The notes under the pieces: model-generated
Database searches by the model: none
What the model was told of the DNA's origin: nothing
Seen by the model: only the letters and a program-made list of their open reading frames with translations
DNA from: Methylobacterium tarhaniae
GTDB lineage: Bacteria; Pseudomonadota; Alphaproteobacteria; Rhizobiales; Beijerinckiaceae
DNA length: 63,832 nt
Direction: 5' to 3'
Assembly (NCBI RefSeq): GCF_001043955.1
Contig: NZ_LABZ01000134.1
Location: forward strand, 1-63,832
In this document: positions 46,095 through 55,015 of the stretch, in pieces
How positions within the stretch are numbered: position 1 is the stretch's first letter
Layout: every line of letters begins with the position of its first letter
Made by a program: the position numbers and the translations under genes

Positions 46095-46182
46095 CGGAGC
46101 CTCTCCTCGTCACGTCCGTGATCGTCGAGGCCCCAAGATGGTGGCGCACACCGCATCTCGCGAGACGCTGCGGCGGCGCTGC

Positions 46183-47343
46183 TCAGGCCGGCGCCCCGAC
46201 CGTATCGGCCATCCGGGCGCGGCGCGCGCCCATCGGCACCTCCGGCCCGACGGTGGTGTCGCGGGCGGTCTGGTGCTCCAGCTCGGCATTGATCTCGCCG
46301 CCGAGCAGCACGATCGTGGACGAGATCCAGATCCAGGTCATGAAGCCGATCGCGGCGCCGAGCGAGCCGTAGGTCTCGTTGTAGCTGCCGAAATGGGCGA
46401 CGTACCAGGAGAAGCCGATCGAGGCGACGAGCCAGACCACCCCGGCGGTGAGGCTGCCGGGCGTGACCCAGCGCCAGCGCGGCAGGTCGCGGCTCGGGCC
46501 GTAGCGGTAGAGGAGCGCCAGGGCGAGGAGCAGCACGGCGAGCAGCGCCGGCCAGCGCAGCAGCGCGATGTACCAGGCCGTCGGGCTGATCCGGATGCCG
46601 AAATATCCCAGGAAGTTCAGCGCCACCGGCAGCACCACGATGCAGCCGAGCGCCACGACGACGAAGACCAGGGCTCCCAGGGTGAAGGTGAGCGAGCGCA
46701 GGTTGAGCTGAAAGAAGCTGCGCTTCTCCTCCTCCTCGTAGACGATGTTGAGGGCGTCGAACATCGCCTTCATGCCGGCATTGGCGCTCCACAGCGAGAT
46801 GGCGAGGCTGGTGAAGAAGGTGATGCCGAGCGTGGTGCCGCCCTTGGCGGTGATGCGCTTGACCTGGTCGCCGATGATCTCCAGCGCGCCGGAGGGCATC
46901 ACGCCCTGGAGCAGGGAGAGGTGATCGTTGATGGTGCTCGGATCGGTGAACAGCCCGTAGAGCGAGACGAGCGCCGCCACCGCCGGGAAGAGGGCGAGCA
47001 GGGTATAGAAGGTGACGCCCGCGGCCACCGACAGCACCCGGTCCTTCTGGAATTCGAGGTAGACGCGGTAGAGCACGTCCTTCCAGCCCTTGGCCGGGAT
47101 CTCGGTCGGCGTCTCGGCCTTGCGGCCGCGCTCGACCTCGGTGTCGGCGACCCACTGGGCCGGACGCCCGGAATACGACTTGGCGCCGCCGCCGAGGTGC
47201 CGGTTCGGATCGGGTGCGGCATCCATGACGCCGTCCGGCCGCCGCGCCGTGACGAGGCGGACCAGGGCGAGACCGAGGAAGACGGTCCACAGGGTCGAGG
47301 TCACGCCGGACGGGGCGGGACCGGAGCGGGGTTCGGGCGGCAT
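46183..47343 (-). CDS. YihY/BrkB-family inner membrane protein
   Basis: A 386-residue protein with six membrane segments. The hallmark RVLSVAAGVTFYTLLALFPA lies near residue 120, and GSLTAGVVWLVASIGFSWYV and YGSLGAAIGFMTWIWISS near the C-terminus. The family was once called ribonuclease BN or BrkB; its biochemical role is unsettled. The N-terminal 100 residues are a hydrophilic leader after one short membrane-like segment. The ATG at 47343 is preferred to the GTG one codon upstream. Confidence 0.9.
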   Translation of the reverse strand: MPPEPRSGPAPSGVTSTLWTVFLGLALVRLVTARRPDGVMDAAPDPNRHLGGGAKSYSGRPAQWVADTEVERGRKAETPTEIPAKGWKDVLYRVYLEFQKDRVLSVAAGVTFYTLLALFPAVAALVSLYGLFTDPSTINDHLSLLQGVMPSGALEIIGDQVKRITAKGGTTLGITFFTSLAISLWSANAGMKAMFDALNIVYEEEEKRSFFQLNLRSLTFTLGALVFVVVALGCIVVLPVALNFLGYFGIRISPTAWYIALLRWPALLAVLLLALALLYRYGPSRDLPRWRWVTPGSLTAGVVWLVASIGFSWYVAHFGSYNETYGSLGAAIGFMTWIWISSTIVLLGGEINAELEHQTARDTTVGPEVPMGARRARMADTVGAPA

Positions 47344-47471
47344 CACGGCACCGGATCAGGAGGATCGCATCGGACCCACAAGCGTGGGCGCTCGGGATCA
47401 CAACGTCGCGTCGCAGGGGACGTTCCAGCTTCGGTAAAATGCCGGCAGGTCAATGGGTTGACCCAACGCGA

Positions 47472-48128
47472 TCAGGCCGCCGCGCTGCCGCCCGGCAGGC
47501 TGCGGATCAGCTCGGCGAAGCGGTCGCCCTGCACCAGCACGTGGGCGTGCAGGCGCGCGCCCGCCAGCGCCTCGTCCCCGGCCAGGATCGCCTCCACCGC
47601 GCCCTCGTGCTCGGCGAGCGACTGGCGCAGCCGGTTGCGGGCCCGGAGCTGGACGCGCCGGAACGGCGCCAGGCGGCGGCTCAGGCCCTGGGCCTGCTCG
47701 CACAGGAAGCCGTTGCGCGAAGCCCGGTAGATCACCGCGTGGAAGACGGCGTTCTCGGCGTAATAGGCCTCGGTATCGCCCGCCGCCGCCGCCGCCCGGC
47801 AGGCCGCCAGGGCGGTGACGAGATCGCCCTGGTGCTCGTCGGTCAGCCGGCGGGCGGCGAGGCGGCCGCAGGCGGCCTCCAGCTCCGCCATGGTCTCGAA
47901 CATCTCGATCAGCCGGGCCGGCTCCGGGGTGCTCACCACCGCGCCGCGGCGCGGCTTGACCTCGATCAGGCCGGTGACGGCGAGTTGCAGCAGCGCCTCG
48001 CGGATCGGCGTGCGCGACACTCCGAACCGGGCGGCGAGCTGGACCTCGTCGAGCCGGTCGCCGGGGCGCAGCACGCCGTCCACGATCTCGTCCTCGATCG
48101 TCTGTCGCAGCCGCTGGGCGTGACTCAT
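47472..48128 (-). CDS. matR: GntR-family (FCD) regulator, MatR-like
   Basis: A 218-residue regulator: winged helix-turn-helix at about residues 5-65 (IVDGVLRPGDRLDEVQLA, then RFGVSRTPIREALLQLA) and a helical FCD effector domain with metal-ligand-like His and Asp residues. It is divergent from malonate transport and degradation genes, so it most likely represses them and is released by malonate, as described for rhizobial MatR. Its start codon is the last of three ATGs in a 14-bp tandem repeat (see 48118-48160). Confidence 0.85.
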   Translation of the reverse strand: MSHAQRLRQTIEDEIVDGVLRPGDRLDEVQLAARFGVSRTPIREALLQLAVTGLIEVKPRRGAVVSTPEPARLIEMFETMAELEAACGRLAARRLTDEHQGDLVTALAACRAAAAAGDTEAYYAENAVFHAVIYRASRNGFLCEQAQGLSRRLAPFRRVQLRARNRLRQSLAEHEGAVEAILAGDEALAGARLHAHVLVQGDRFAELIRSLPGGSAAA

Positions 48129-48160
48129 GGCGCGTGACTCATGGCGCGTGGCTCATGGCG
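48118..48160 (-). repeat. 14-bp tandem repeat over the matR start codon, with chained mini-ORFs
   Basis: TGACTCATGGCGCG is repeated exactly at 48121-48134 and 48135-48148, with a third diverged partial copy at 48149-48160. On the minus strand each copy supplies an ATG (48156, 48142, 48128). The first two each open a five-codon frame MSHAP whose TGA overlaps the next ATG (ATGA). The third ATG begins matR itself (MSHAQRLR). Confidence 0.85.
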
Positions 48161-48196
48161 TATCCCGGCTTCCACCGAGAAGAGTATGCACCTTGG

Positions 48197-48215
48197 TTGA
48201 CAAAATATACAAGAT
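48197..48215. promoter_or_regulatory. Candidate MatR operator and matP promoter
   Basis: An AT-rich patch TTGACAAAATATACAAGAT stands out in the matR/TRAP divergent region. TTGACA could be the -35 box for the TRAP operon. The opposite strand reads ATCTTGTATAT, close to the left half of the MatR site as I recall it (TCTTGTA/TACACGA); the right half is poor. Likely but unproven. Confidence 0.45.
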
Positions 48216-48316
48216 CGGGGTCTTCTGAGTGCAGAATGCGGCAGGCTTCAACCTGCCCGGGCGTCAAGCCGACCCGCACCATCCGGAGCCGACGGGCTCC
48301 CCCCAGAGGAAACGCC

Positions 48317-49336
48317 ATGGCCCTCACTCGCCGCTCCCTCGTGGCCGCCGGCCTCGCCGCCCCCGCCCTGGTCGGCCTCGGTCGCGCCGCGCAGGCCGCC
48401 ACGACCCTGAAGCTCTCGCACCAGTTCCCGGGCGGCACGATCGACGAGGGCGACTTCCGCGACCGGATGTGCCGGAAGTTCGCGGCCGCGGTGAAGGAGC
48501 GCTCCAAAGGCGCGCTGGAGGTCCAGGTCTATCCCGGCTCGTCGCTGATGAAGACGAACGCGCAGTTCAGCGCGATGCGCAAGGGCGCGCTCGACATGAG
48601 CCTCTACCCGCTGCCCTATGCGGGCGGCGAGGTGCCGGAGACCAATATCGGGCTGATGCCGGCTTTGGTGACCTCCTACCAGCAGGCGATGGCCTGGAAG
48701 GCGGCGCCGGTCGGCCGCAAGCTCACCGAGATCCTGCTGTCGAAGAACATCGTCATGGTCTCCTGGGTCTGGCAGGCGGGGGGCGTGGCCAGCCGCGACC
48801 GCCCGCTGGTGCGGCCGGAGGATGCCAAGGGCCTGAAGGTCCGCGGCGGCTCGCGCGAGATGGACCTGATGATGAAGGCGGCCGGTGCGGCCACCCTCAG
48901 CCTGCCCTCCAACGAATCCTACGCCGCGATGCAGACCGGCGCCTGCGACGCGGTCATCACCTCCTCCACCAGCCTGATCTCGTTCCGGCTGGAGGAATTG
49001 TCGAAATCCCTCACCTCGGGCCGGGGCCGCTCGTACTGGTTCATGCTCGAGCCGATCATGATGTCGAAGACGATCTTCGACGGCCTGCCGAAGGACCACC
49101 GCGACCTGATCATGGCGGTCGGCGCCGAGCTCGAATCCTTCGGCCAGGAGGGCGCGCAAGCCGACGACACCCGGGTCGAGCAGATCTTCGGGAAGGCCGG
49201 CGCCAAGGTCGAGAACCTCGACGAGGCGACGCTCAACCGCTGGCGCGACATCGCCCGCGACTCGGCCTGGAAGGATTATGCGGCGAAGTCGTCCACCTGC
49301 GCCGAGATGCTGAAGCTCGCGGAGGCGGTCGCGTGA
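48317..49336 (+). CDS. TRAP transporter solute-binding protein, probable malonate binder
   Basis: A 339-residue DctP-type protein. The Tat-like signal LTRRSLVAAGLAAPALVGLG ends near AAQA. TLKLSHQFPGGTIDEGDF opens the mature part, and the ligand-binding Arg is probably in LKVRGGSREMD. AGAGG lies about 8 nt before the ATG. Its gene overlaps the next by GTGA. The malonate assignment rests on matA and matB directly downstream. Confidence 0.88.
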   Translation: MALTRRSLVAAGLAAPALVGLGRAAQAATTLKLSHQFPGGTIDEGDFRDRMCRKFAAAVKERSKGALEVQVYPGSSLMKTNAQFSAMRKGALDMSLYPLPYAGGEVPETNIGLMPALVTSYQQAMAWKAAPVGRKLTEILLSKNIVMVSWVWQAGGVASRDRPLVRPEDAKGLKVRGGSREMDLMMKAAGAATLSLPSNESYAAMQTGACDAVITSSTSLISFRLEELSKSLTSGRGRSYWFMLEPIMMSKTIFDGLPKDHRDLIMAVGAELESFGQEGAQADDTRVEQIFGKAGAKVENLDEATLNRWRDIARDSAWKDYAAKSSTCAEMLKLAEAVA

Positions 49337-49983
49337 GCCACGCCTTCGATGCGGCCTCCGCCGCCGCCGAACCGGAGCGCGCGACCGCGCGGCCCCGGCT
49401 GCCCGGCCCCCTCGCGGCGATCGACGCCGCGATGGGCGGCCTCAACCGGCTGATCCTGCTCCTCGGCGGCGTCGCGCTCGTGGCCGCCTGCCTGGTGCTG
49501 AGCTACAGCGTCGTCGTCCGCTACTTCCTGAAGATCCCGACCGAGTGGCAGGACGAGACGGCGGTGTTCCTCATCGTCGGCGCCACCTTCCTGTCGGCGG
49601 CGGGCGTCCAGGCAAGGCGCGGCCACGTCGCCATCGAGGCGCTGACCGGCCTGCTGCCGCCGCGGGCGAACCGCCTGCGCCTGCTCTTCGCCGACGTGGT
49701 CAGCCTCGCCTTCGTGGCCTTCTTCGCCTGGAAGAGCTGGACCCTGCTGCACGAGGCCTGGGTCGACGGCCAGATCTCGCAATCGACCTGGGGCCCGCCG
49801 CTCTGGATCCCCTACTCGCTGATGGCCGTCGGCATGACGCTGCTTTCCTTGCAGTTCATGCTCCAGATCGCCGAGGCGGTGGCCCGCGGACCGGACGCCG
49901 CCGGCTTCGCCGATCCGAAGATCGGGCTCGGCGCCGACCTCGAGCGCGCCAAGAAGCACGACAGGAAGGGATCCTCCCGATGA
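49333..49983 (+). CDS. TRAP transporter small permease (DctQ type)
   Basis: A 216-residue membrane protein with four hydrophobic segments starting at about residue 40 (LNRLILLLGGVALVAACLVL). PTEWQDETAVFLIVGATFL and RRGHVAIEALTGLLP are typical DctQ motifs. The GTG start overlaps the binding-protein stop (GTGA). A hydrophilic tail of about 35 residues follows the last segment. Confidence 0.9.
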   Translation: MSHAFDAASAAAEPERATARPRLPGPLAAIDAAMGGLNRLILLLGGVALVAACLVLSYSVVVRYFLKIPTEWQDETAVFLIVGATFLSAAGVQARRGHVAIEALTGLLPPRANRLRLLFADVVSLAFVAFFAWKSWTLLHEAWVDGQISQSTWGPPLWIPYSLMAVGMTLLSLQFMLQIAEAVARGPDAAGFADPKIGLGADLERAKKHDRKGSSR

Positions 49984-51332
49984 GCACCGCGATCATCGGC
50001 ACCCTCTATGCGGGGGCCACCCTGGGCGCGATGCTCGCCGGCATCCCGATCGCCTTCGCGCTCGGCGCGGTGGCCCTCGTCTTCATGCTGGCCTTCATGC
50101 CCGGCGCCTCCCTCGATACGGTGGCGCAGAACGTCTACGAGGAGATGGCCTCGATCACGCTGCTGTCGATCCCGCTCTTCATCCTGAAGGGCGCGGCGAT
50201 CGGCCGGTCGAAGGCGGGCCAGGACCTCTACTCGGCGATGCATGCCTGGATGCACAAGATCCCCGGGGGTCTCGGCATCGCCAACGTCTTCGCCTGCGCG
50301 CTCTTCGCCGCCATGGCGGGGTCGAGCCCGGCGACCTGCTCGGCGATCGGCTCGGCCGGCATCCCGGAAATGCGCCGGCGCGGCTATTCGGGCGGGTTCG
50401 CCGCCGGCATCATCGCGGCGGGCGGCACGCTCGGCATCCTGCTGCCGCCCTCGATCACCATGATCCTCTACGCGGTGGCGGCCGAGCAGTCGCTCGGGCG
50501 GCTCTTCCTCGCCGGCATCGGCCCGGGGCTGCTCCTGGTCCTGCTCTTCGCGGCCTACGCCGCCTGGCGCTTCCGGCGCGAATTCGCCATGGCGCGGGCG
50601 GCCTACGTCACCGGCGGCGCCGAGCACCCGATCCTGGCCGAGGACCGCTACTCGATGGCGGAGCGCTTCTCGACCCTGCCGCGGGTGCTGCCCTTCGTGG
50701 TGCTGCTCACCGGCGTGATGGTGGCGCTCTACGGCGGCTACGCCACGCCCTCCGAAACGGCGGGCCTCGGCGGCCTTCTGGCCCTCGCGTTGATCGCGGC
50801 GATCTACGGCGTCTGGCGGGCCCGGGACGTGAGCCCGATCCTGATCGCGACCTTGCGCGAATCCACCATGCTGATGCTGATCATCGGCATGTCGCTGCTC
50901 TACGCCTACGTGATGAGCTACCTCCACATCTCGCAGGCCGCCGCGGCCGCGATCGTGGCGATGCATCTCTCGCCCTGGCTGCTGCTGCTCACCATCCTGC
51001 TCCTGGTGGTGGGCCTCGGCTTCTTCCTGCCGCCGGTCTCGATCATCCTGATGACCGCGCCGATCATCCTGCCGCCTTTGCGCGAGGCAGGATTCGACCT
51101 GGTCTGGTTCGGCGTCGTGATGACGATCACCATGGAGATGGGGCTGATCCACCCGCCGGTCGGCCTCAACATCTTCGTCATCAAGAACATCGCCCCGGAC
51201 ATCCCGCTCTCCGAGATCATCTGGGGCACCCTGCCCTTCGTGATCCTGATGGGGATCGCGATCCTGGTCCTCTGCGTCGCCCCCGGCATCGCCCTTTGGC
51301 TGCCGGATCTCCTCTTGCCCTCGACCAAGTAG
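49980..51332 (+). CDS. TRAP transporter large permease (DctM type)
   Basis: A 450-residue permease with about 12 membrane segments. Characteristic stretches are ALFAAMAGSSPATCSAIGSA, GTLGILLPPSITMILYAV, and VVGLGFFLPPVSIILMTAPI. The ATG overlaps the DctQ stop (ATGA). It forms the sodium-driven channel of the presumed malonate TRAP system. The three TRAP genes are in tight translational coupling. Confidence 0.94.
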   Translation: MSTAIIGTLYAGATLGAMLAGIPIAFALGAVALVFMLAFMPGASLDTVAQNVYEEMASITLLSIPLFILKGAAIGRSKAGQDLYSAMHAWMHKIPGGLGIANVFACALFAAMAGSSPATCSAIGSAGIPEMRRRGYSGGFAAGIIAAGGTLGILLPPSITMILYAVAAEQSLGRLFLAGIGPGLLLVLLFAAYAAWRFRREFAMARAAYVTGGAEHPILAEDRYSMAERFSTLPRVLPFVVLLTGVMVALYGGYATPSETAGLGGLLALALIAAIYGVWRARDVSPILIATLRESTMLMLIIGMSLLYAYVMSYLHISQAAAAAIVAMHLSPWLLLLTILLLVVGLGFFLPPVSIILMTAPIILPPLREAGFDLVWFGVVMTITMEMGLIHPPVGLNIFVIKNIAPDIPLSEIIWGTLPFVILMGIAILVLCVAPGIALWLPDLLLPSTK

Positions 51333-51342
51333 AGGCGCCACC

Positions 51343-52884
51343 ATGCGAGAGGCAACACGCGGCGCCGCGCGGATGCGGCGCCTCTCCCTCCTCTCCGCGT
51401 CCCCCGCGGAGCCCGATCCTCCCAAGAGCGGCGCCGGCCCCGACCGACGGGGACGGCCCGGACGTGATGAGAGCGAAATGGCGGCGATCTCGTTCCTCGG
51501 CGACCTCCTCCAGAGCATCTCGGACCGGGGCCGCGGGCTGATCGCCTTCGGTCGCGGCGACCTCGCCAAGGCGAGCGTCGCCGACGTGGTCAAGCTCTGC
51601 GAGGACCTGATCTCGCGGCGCGGCGAGGCCTCGGGCGTGGCGCTGGCCCGCATCATCCTCGACCGCTACGAGAGCTTCGGCCGCGACGACCGCCACGACT
51701 TCCTGCGCCGCATCGCCCTCGATTTCGGGGCCGACCACGCGGCGGTGGAGGGCGCCATCGCGGCCTACGCCAAGACGCCGTCGCGCGCCGCCCTCGGCCG
51801 CTTGCACGAGGCGGCCGAGCCCCGCTCGCAGGAGTTGATCCGCCGCCTCAACCTCGCCCGCGACGGCACGATCGCCCTGGTGCGGATGCGCGAGGACCTG
51901 TTTTCGTTGCGCGACGCCGCCCGCAAGGCCGACAAGCCGGATCCGGCCCTGGCGGAAGCCGTCGAGAGCCTCGATTCCGATTTCGAGCACCTGTTCGCGT
52001 CGTGGTTCAACCGCGGCTTCCTGGTGCTGCGCCGGATCGACTGGACCACCCCGGCCCACATCCTCGAAAAGATCATCCGCTACGAGGCGGTGCACGCGAT
52101 CTCGGGATGGGACGACCTGCGCCGGCGCATCGAGCCGCCGGACCGGCGCTGCTTCGCCTTCTTCCACCCGGCGCTCCTCGACGAGCCCTTGATCTTCGTC
52201 GAGGTGGCGCTGACCACCGGCATCGCCGCGGCGATCGCCCCGATCCTGGCCCATGACCGCCAGCCGACCGCGACCCGCGAGGCGACGACCGCCATCTTCT
52301 ACTCGATCTCGAACTGCCAGAAGGGCCTGGCCGGCATCACCTTCGGCAATTTCCTGATCAAGCAGGTGGTCGAGGACCTCTGCCGCGAGATGCCGGCGCT
52401 GAAGACCTTCGTGACCCTGTCGCCGGTGCCGGGCTTCCGCACCTGGCTCGACCGCGAGCGCCGGTCCGATGCGCCGCAGGGCCTGACCCGCGAGGACGTC
52501 GAGACCCTGCGCCTCCTCGACCAGCCCGACTGGCATGCCGACAAGACCAAGGCCGAGGCGGTGAAGAAGGCCCTGTTGCCGGCCGCCGCCTACTACTTCC
52601 TGCGGGCGAAGACCGCCCGCGGCAAGCCGGTCGACCCGGTGGCGCGCTTCCACCTCGGCAACGGTGCCCGGCTCGAGCGCCTGAACTTCCTCGGCGACGT
52701 CTCGCCGAAGGGTCTGTCCCAGGGCTACGGGCTGATGGTGAACTACCTCTACGACCTCGGCGCGATCGAGAAGAACCACGAGACCTACGCCAATCTCGGC
52801 ACCGTCTCGGCCTCGCTCGCGGTCAACCGCGAGTTGCGCCAGAACCTGCCGCCGGCGCGCGCGGTGGCGCTGGCGGAGGCGTGA
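51343..52884 (+). CDS. matA: Malonyl-CoA decarboxylase
   Basis: A 513-residue enzyme that converts malonyl-CoA to acetyl-CoA and CO2. The helical N-terminal domain covers about residues 60-190; the catalytic domain has RCFAFFHPALLDEPLIFVEV, FYSISNCQKGLAGITFG, VDPVARFHLGNGARL and SQGYGLMVNYLYDL, all typical for the family. The ATG at 51343 has AGAGG 7 nt upstream but adds a 45-residue arginine- and proline-rich leader; ATG 51478 (MAAISFLGD) would give the usual size and may be the real start. It lies 10 bp after the TRAP permease. Confidence 0.92.
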   Translation: MREATRGAARMRRLSLLSASPAEPDPPKSGAGPDRRGRPGRDESEMAAISFLGDLLQSISDRGRGLIAFGRGDLAKASVADVVKLCEDLISRRGEASGVALARIILDRYESFGRDDRHDFLRRIALDFGADHAAVEGAIAAYAKTPSRAALGRLHEAAEPRSQELIRRLNLARDGTIALVRMREDLFSLRDAARKADKPDPALAEAVESLDSDFEHLFASWFNRGFLVLRRIDWTTPAHILEKIIRYEAVHAISGWDDLRRRIEPPDRRCFAFFHPALLDEPLIFVEVALTTGIAAAIAPILAHDRQPTATREATTAIFYSISNCQKGLAGITFGNFLIKQVVEDLCREMPALKTFVTLSPVPGFRTWLDRERRSDAPQGLTREDVETLRLLDQPDWHADKTKAEAVKKALLPAAAYYFLRAKTARGKPVDPVARFHLGNGARLERLNFLGDVSPKGLSQGYGLMVNYLYDLGAIEKNHETYANLGTVSASLAVNRELRQNLPPARAVALAEA

Positions 52885-52891
52885 GTATCCA

Positions 52892-53156
52892 CCTCTCCCC
52901 GCGGGCGGGGAGAGGGCCGTGTCGCCGTTCAGGGGACACGGCGAGGCGGCGCATCGATCCCGCAGGGATCGACCCGAGGGTGAGGGGGAGTTGCCGGATG
53001 TGGCTCCTCCGGAAACATCCCCTCAACCCTCGCCCTTCGGGCTTGCTGCATCCCCTGGACGGGGACGCAGCCCTCTCCCCGCCCGCGGGGAGAGGAGACC
53101 TGGCTTGGTGTTTGCCCGCACCGGCTACACCGCCTCTCCCCGCCCGCGGGGAGAGG
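52892..53156. repeat. Three copies of a 24-bp palindrome between matA and matB
   Basis: The palindrome CCTCTCCCCGC-NN-GCGGGGAGAGG occurs at 52892-52915, 53072-53095 and 53133-53156. Between copies one and two lie further hairpins, such as TCGATCCC-GCA-GGGATCGA at 52954-52972. This fills most of the 338-bp gap inside the malonate operon. Related borders are found at 2267-2352. No gene is visible in the gap. Confidence 0.85.
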
Positions 53157-53222
53157 AGACACCCGCATTCTTCGAGTGGACGGCGTGGCCGTCATCTCGC
53201 CGATGACTGAAGAGTCTCCCCC

Positions 53223-54746
53223 ATGTCCAACCACTTCTTCGACATCGTCCGCTCCCGCCTCCCCGCCGATCCTTCGGCGAAGCCGTTCCTCGAAACCCCC
53301 GAGGGCCTGCGCTGGAGCTATGCCGACCTGATCGCCGAATCCGGCCGCTACGCCGCCGCCCTCGTCGGCCTCGGGGTCGCGCCCGGCGACCGCGTGGCGG
53401 TGCAGGTCGAGAAGAGCCCGGCGGTGATCGCGCTCTATCTCGGCTGCGTGCGGGCGGGCGCGGTCTTCCTGCCGCTCAATACCGGCTACACGCCCGCCGA
53501 GATCGCCTACTTCCTCGGCGATGCCGAGCCGGCCCTGTTCGTCTGCGATCCGGGGAAGCTCGACGCGCTCAAGCCCGTGGCGGAGGCGGCGAGCGTCAAA
53601 CAGGTCGGCACCCTCGACGCGAAGGGCGAGGGCACGATGGCGGCGGAGGCCGCGGGCCAGACCGGCGACTTCGCCGACATGCCCCGCAGCGCCGACGACC
53701 TCGCGGCCATCCTCTACACCTCGGGCACCACCGGGCGCTCGAAGGGCGCGATGCTCACCCACGACAACCTGTCGTCGAACGCCCTCACCCTGGTCGAGTA
53801 CTGGCGCTTCACCGACCAGGACGTGCTGATCCACGCCCTGCCGGTGTTCCACACCCACGGCCTGTTCGTCGCCACCAACACGGTGCTGATGTCGGGTGCG
53901 GCGATGATCTTCCTGCCGAAGCTCGATCCGCCGCTGATCCTGTCGCTGATGGGCCGGGCCACCGCGCTGATGGGCGTGCCGACCTTCTACACCCGCCTGC
54001 TCAAGGAGCCGGGCCTGACCCGCGAGGCGACCGCCGGCATGCGCCTGTTCGTCTCCGGCTCGGCGCCCTTGCTCGCCGAGACCCATCGCGAATGGCACGA
54101 GAGGACCGGCCACCCGATCCTCGAGCGGTACGGCATGACCGAGACCAACATGAGCACGTCGAACCCCTATGACGGCGACCGGGTCGCCGGCACGGTCGGG
54201 TTCCCGCTGCCCGGGGTCTCGCTGCGGGTGGTCGATCCGGAGACCGGCCGGGCGATGGCCACCGACCAGGTCGGGATGATCGAGGTGCGCGGCCCCAACG
54301 TGTTCAAGGGCTACTGGCGCATGCCGGAGAAGACCGCCGCCGAGTTCAAGGCCGACGGCTTCTTCATCACCGGCGACCTCGGCAAGGTCGACGAGCGCGG
54401 CTACGTCCACATCGTCGGCCGCGGCAAGGACCTGATCATCACCGGCGGCTTCAACGTCTATCCGAAGGAAGTCGAGACCGAGATCGACGGGCTGCCCGGC
54501 GTGCTCGAATCGGCGGTGATCGGTGTGCCGCACCCGGATTTCGGCGAGGGCGTCACCGCCGTGGTGGTGCCCCGCGGATCGGAGGCGCCGAGCGAGGCGG
54601 CGATCCTGTCGGCCCTCGAAGGGCGGCTCGCCAAGTTCAAGCTGCCCAAGCGCGTCATCATCGCGGACGAACTGCCCCGCAACACCATGGGCAAGGTGCA
54701 GAAGAACCTGCTGCGCGAGACGCATAAGGGGTTGTACGGGGGCTGA
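53223..54746 (+). CDS. matB: Malonyl-CoA synthetase
   Basis: A 507-residue acyl-adenylate enzyme that joins malonate to CoA with ATP. P-loop AILYTSGTTGRSKGAMLTH, PVFHTHGLFVATN, RYGMTETNMST and GYVHIVGRGKDLIITGGFNV follow in order; the catalytic Lys is in PRNTMGKVQKN. RYGMTETNM is common in MatB. It completes the pathway with the TRAP system (uptake) and MatA (decarboxylation). AGAGTC and CCCC precede the ATG; the ribosome site is weak. Confidence 0.93.
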   Translation: MSNHFFDIVRSRLPADPSAKPFLETPEGLRWSYADLIAESGRYAAALVGLGVAPGDRVAVQVEKSPAVIALYLGCVRAGAVFLPLNTGYTPAEIAYFLGDAEPALFVCDPGKLDALKPVAEAASVKQVGTLDAKGEGTMAAEAAGQTGDFADMPRSADDLAAILYTSGTTGRSKGAMLTHDNLSSNALTLVEYWRFTDQDVLIHALPVFHTHGLFVATNTVLMSGAAMIFLPKLDPPLILSLMGRATALMGVPTFYTRLLKEPGLTREATAGMRLFVSGSAPLLAETHREWHERTGHPILERYGMTETNMSTSNPYDGDRVAGTVGFPLPGVSLRVVDPETGRAMATDQVGMIEVRGPNVFKGYWRMPEKTAAEFKADGFFITGDLGKVDERGYVHIVGRGKDLIITGGFNVYPKEVETEIDGLPGVLESAVIGVPHPDFGEGVTAVVVPRGSEAPSEAAILSALEGRLAKFKLPKRVIIADELPRNTMGKVQKNLLRETHKGLYGG

Positions 54747-54783
54747 GCAGAGCCCCCTGATTCACCGGAGACCTGAACCCCTC

Positions 54784-54926
54784 CGTGTCATCCCGGGGCC
54801 GCGCAGCGGAGCCCGGGATCCATAACCGCTGACGATACCGAATGATACGGGACGGTCTCCGCCTCGTACTTCGACATCAGCGGTTATGGATCCCGGGCTC
54901 TCGCCAGGGCTCGCTCCGGGATGACG
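54784..54926. repeat. Composite inverted repeat between matB and phzF
   Basis: Arms 54784-54833 and 54877-54926 are inverted relatives; both contain ATCCATAACCGCTGA (or its complement) and the CCCGGG/GTCAT core. The arms are diverged in the middle. The layout is the same as at 404-563. It may end malonate-operon transcription. Confidence 0.75.
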
Positions 54927-55015
54927 GAGAGGTTCGATGACGTCCCGGGTGGGAAGAGCCGGAGGAATCAGGCAGACAGGTGTGGGCGGCACCGGCCGCC
55001 GCCCGGAGGACTGCC

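Noticed and set aside
52892..53156. Possible CRISPR array from repeated palindromes
   Set aside because: Only three copies, unequal spacing (180 and 61 bp) and spacers that contain other hairpins; no cas gene.
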